Assembly (NCBI GenBank): GCA_021151835.1
Contig: JAGKWO010000013.1
Span: 47,508-111,507, forward strand
DNA from: Gammaproteobacteria bacterium
GTDB taxonomy: Bacteria > Pseudomonadota > Gammaproteobacteria > Pseudomonadales > Cellvibrionaceae
DNA: 64,000 nucleotides
Reading direction: 5' to 3'
The notes beneath the pieces were generated by a model. That model had not been told where the DNA came from, made no database searches, and was given only the letters and a program-made list of their open reading frames with translations. This document shows positions 63,141-64,000 of this stretch, one piece after another (the first letter of the stretch is position 1; each line of letters starts with the position of its first letter). The position numbers were made by a program, and so were the translations under genes.

Positions 63141-64000
63141 TTACACCTGGTCGACTATCGCCGCCAGCGTTTTGCGATCCACCCGCCGCTGGTCCACCTT
63201 CAGGTAAGCAGTGTCTTCCGAGGTTACGATAACCACTTCGGCTACACCGTCTACCGCGCGCAATTTTGCGGCGATTTGCTGGTGATCGCGCCCGCGCAAT
63301 GGAATCAATACGCTGGCCAGGAAGTGCGGCGGTTTCATCGACCAGGCTACTGCCAGCCAGATCACCACCAGGGCACTGTTGAGCAGGAACACCGCATTAG
63401 TGCCGTACTGCTGTAACAGCCATCCACCCAATGCACCACCGCCAAACACGCCCAGGACCTGGCAGGTTGAATAGATTCCCGTGGCCGTACCTTTGGCACC
63501 GGCGGGTGCGATTTTGCTGACCATGGAGGGCTGGGTGGCTTCCAGCACATTGAAGGCGATAAAGAATACAAACAACACCAGCAGTGCCAATATCAAATGC
63601 GTGGATACCAGCATCAGCGCCAATTCGGAAATCAATAACAAACCAACCGCCAGCAAAAACACACTTTTAATTTTGCGCCGCTTTTCCGCGATGATGACAA
63701 ACGGCAGCATCAACATAAATGCAAAGGCAAGCAGCGGGAAGTAAATCAAACCGTGATATTCGCGCGCGATATGCAATTGATTTTGCAACATCAGGGGAAG
63801 GACAACAAAGCTGGACATCAATACGAAATGCAGGACGAAAATACCTACATTCAAACGCAATAATTGCGGGTGCCTGAGGGTCTCCCACAGCAGATTCGGA
63901 ACAGCCACTGCCTCCCGCTTGGGAACGGAATGCCGGGCAACATCGGGAACCAGTTTTAGCAGGATGAACACACCCACCAACCCCAGGAGCGCCGTCAACC
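63141..64000 (-). CDS. MFS transporter, N-terminus off the window
   Basis: The frame is open to the right edge; 286 residues of the C-terminal half are seen, with about six hydrophobic segments (LLRLNVGIFVLHFVLMSSFVVLP, FVFFIAFNVLEATQPSMVSKIAP, GTATGIYSTCQVLGVFGGGALGG). The last 65 residues form a soluble alpha/beta domain (HQQIAAKLRAVDGVAEVVIVTSEDTAYLKVDQRRVDRKTLAAIVD) that is not part of a normal MFS core. The position next to ssb matches the uvrA-MFS-ssb order of pseudomonads. The substrate is unknown. The first codons shown at the edge are internal. Confidence 0.88.
   Translation of the reverse strand, partial: LTALLGLVGVFILLKLVPDVARHSVPKREAVAVPNLLWETLRHPQLLRLNVGIFVLHFVLMSSFVVLPLMLQNQLHIAREYHGLIYFPLLAFAFMLMLPFVIIAEKRRKIKSVFLLAVGLLLISELALMLVSTHLILALLVLFVFFIAFNVLEATQPSMVSKIAPAGAKGTATGIYSTCQVLGVFGGGALGGWLLQQYGTNAVFLLNSALVVIWLAVAWSMKPPHFLASVLIPLRGRDHQQIAAKLRAVDGVAEVVIVTSEDTAYLKVDQRRVDRKTLAAIVDQV

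Overview
The window looks like a chromosomal segment of a polysaccharide-degrading gammaproteobacterium of the Cellvibrio type. This is an inference from three things: the Pseudomonas-like orders hisI-hisE-tatABC and MFS-ssb, the Ser-rich linkers and carbohydrate-binding-type modules on exported proteins, and a large starch locus built around Xanthomonas/Caulobacter-type TonB receptors without SusD. I saw no rRNA, tRNA, CRISPR array, insertion sequence or integrase.

Left part (1-15.3 kb), mostly housekeeping. A left-truncated secreted di-haem oxidoreductase with an N-terminal discoidin-like domain comes first. Then follow a phosphopantetheinyl transferase, a long-chain polyprenyl diphosphate synthase, fabA and fabB (unsaturated fatty acid synthesis), two tandem equal-length acyltransferase-3 membrane proteins, an SDR-like protein without its catalytic residues, an FAD oxidoreductase translationally coupled to an aldo/keto reductase, hisI-hisE, tatABC, a DUF2061 membrane protein with a Fur-box-like site, and a CYTH protein.

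Middle part (15.3-41 kb), an alpha-glucan utilisation locus. It has two large TonB-dependent receptors, a giant pullulanase-like GH13 lipoprotein with three C-terminal repeats, a GH13 lipoprotein, a periplasmic neopullulanase-like GH13, a cytoplasmic GH13 alpha-glucosidase, a GH15 glucoamylase lipoprotein, an SLC45-like sugar permease and a LacI-family regulator. Nine copies of a palindrome centred on CATACGTATG lie in the promoter regions and nowhere else that I saw, except one partial match inside a gene. They are very probably the operators of that LacI regulator. One copy sits upstream of a choice-of-anchor-B/Calx-beta surface protein, which suggests that protein belongs to the regulon. 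The proposed flow is surface debranching and hydrolysis, TonB uptake, periplasmic trimming, permease, then cytoplasmic glucosidase.

Right part (41-64 kb). A DUF3313 lipoprotein and a trypsin-like protease with a PEP-CTERM sorting tail come first, followed by a MacAB-like ABC efflux cluster (adaptor, ATPase, two permeases). A periplasmic solute-binding-like protein is divergent from an MHYT-PAS-histidine kinase-REC-Hpt hybrid sensor, which overlaps a REC/HD-GYP c-di-GMP phosphodiesterase gene. Next is a type VI secretion cargo module: VgrG, an unrecognised 439-residue TPR-like protein, a PAAR-like/Rhs polymorphic toxin with a nuclease-like tip, and a probable immunity gene. The window ends with ssb and a truncated MFS transporter. 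The T6SS cargo module is the best candidate for something undescribed: its middle protein is not a chaperone type I recognise, and the toxin tip appears to be a PD-(D/E)XK variant.
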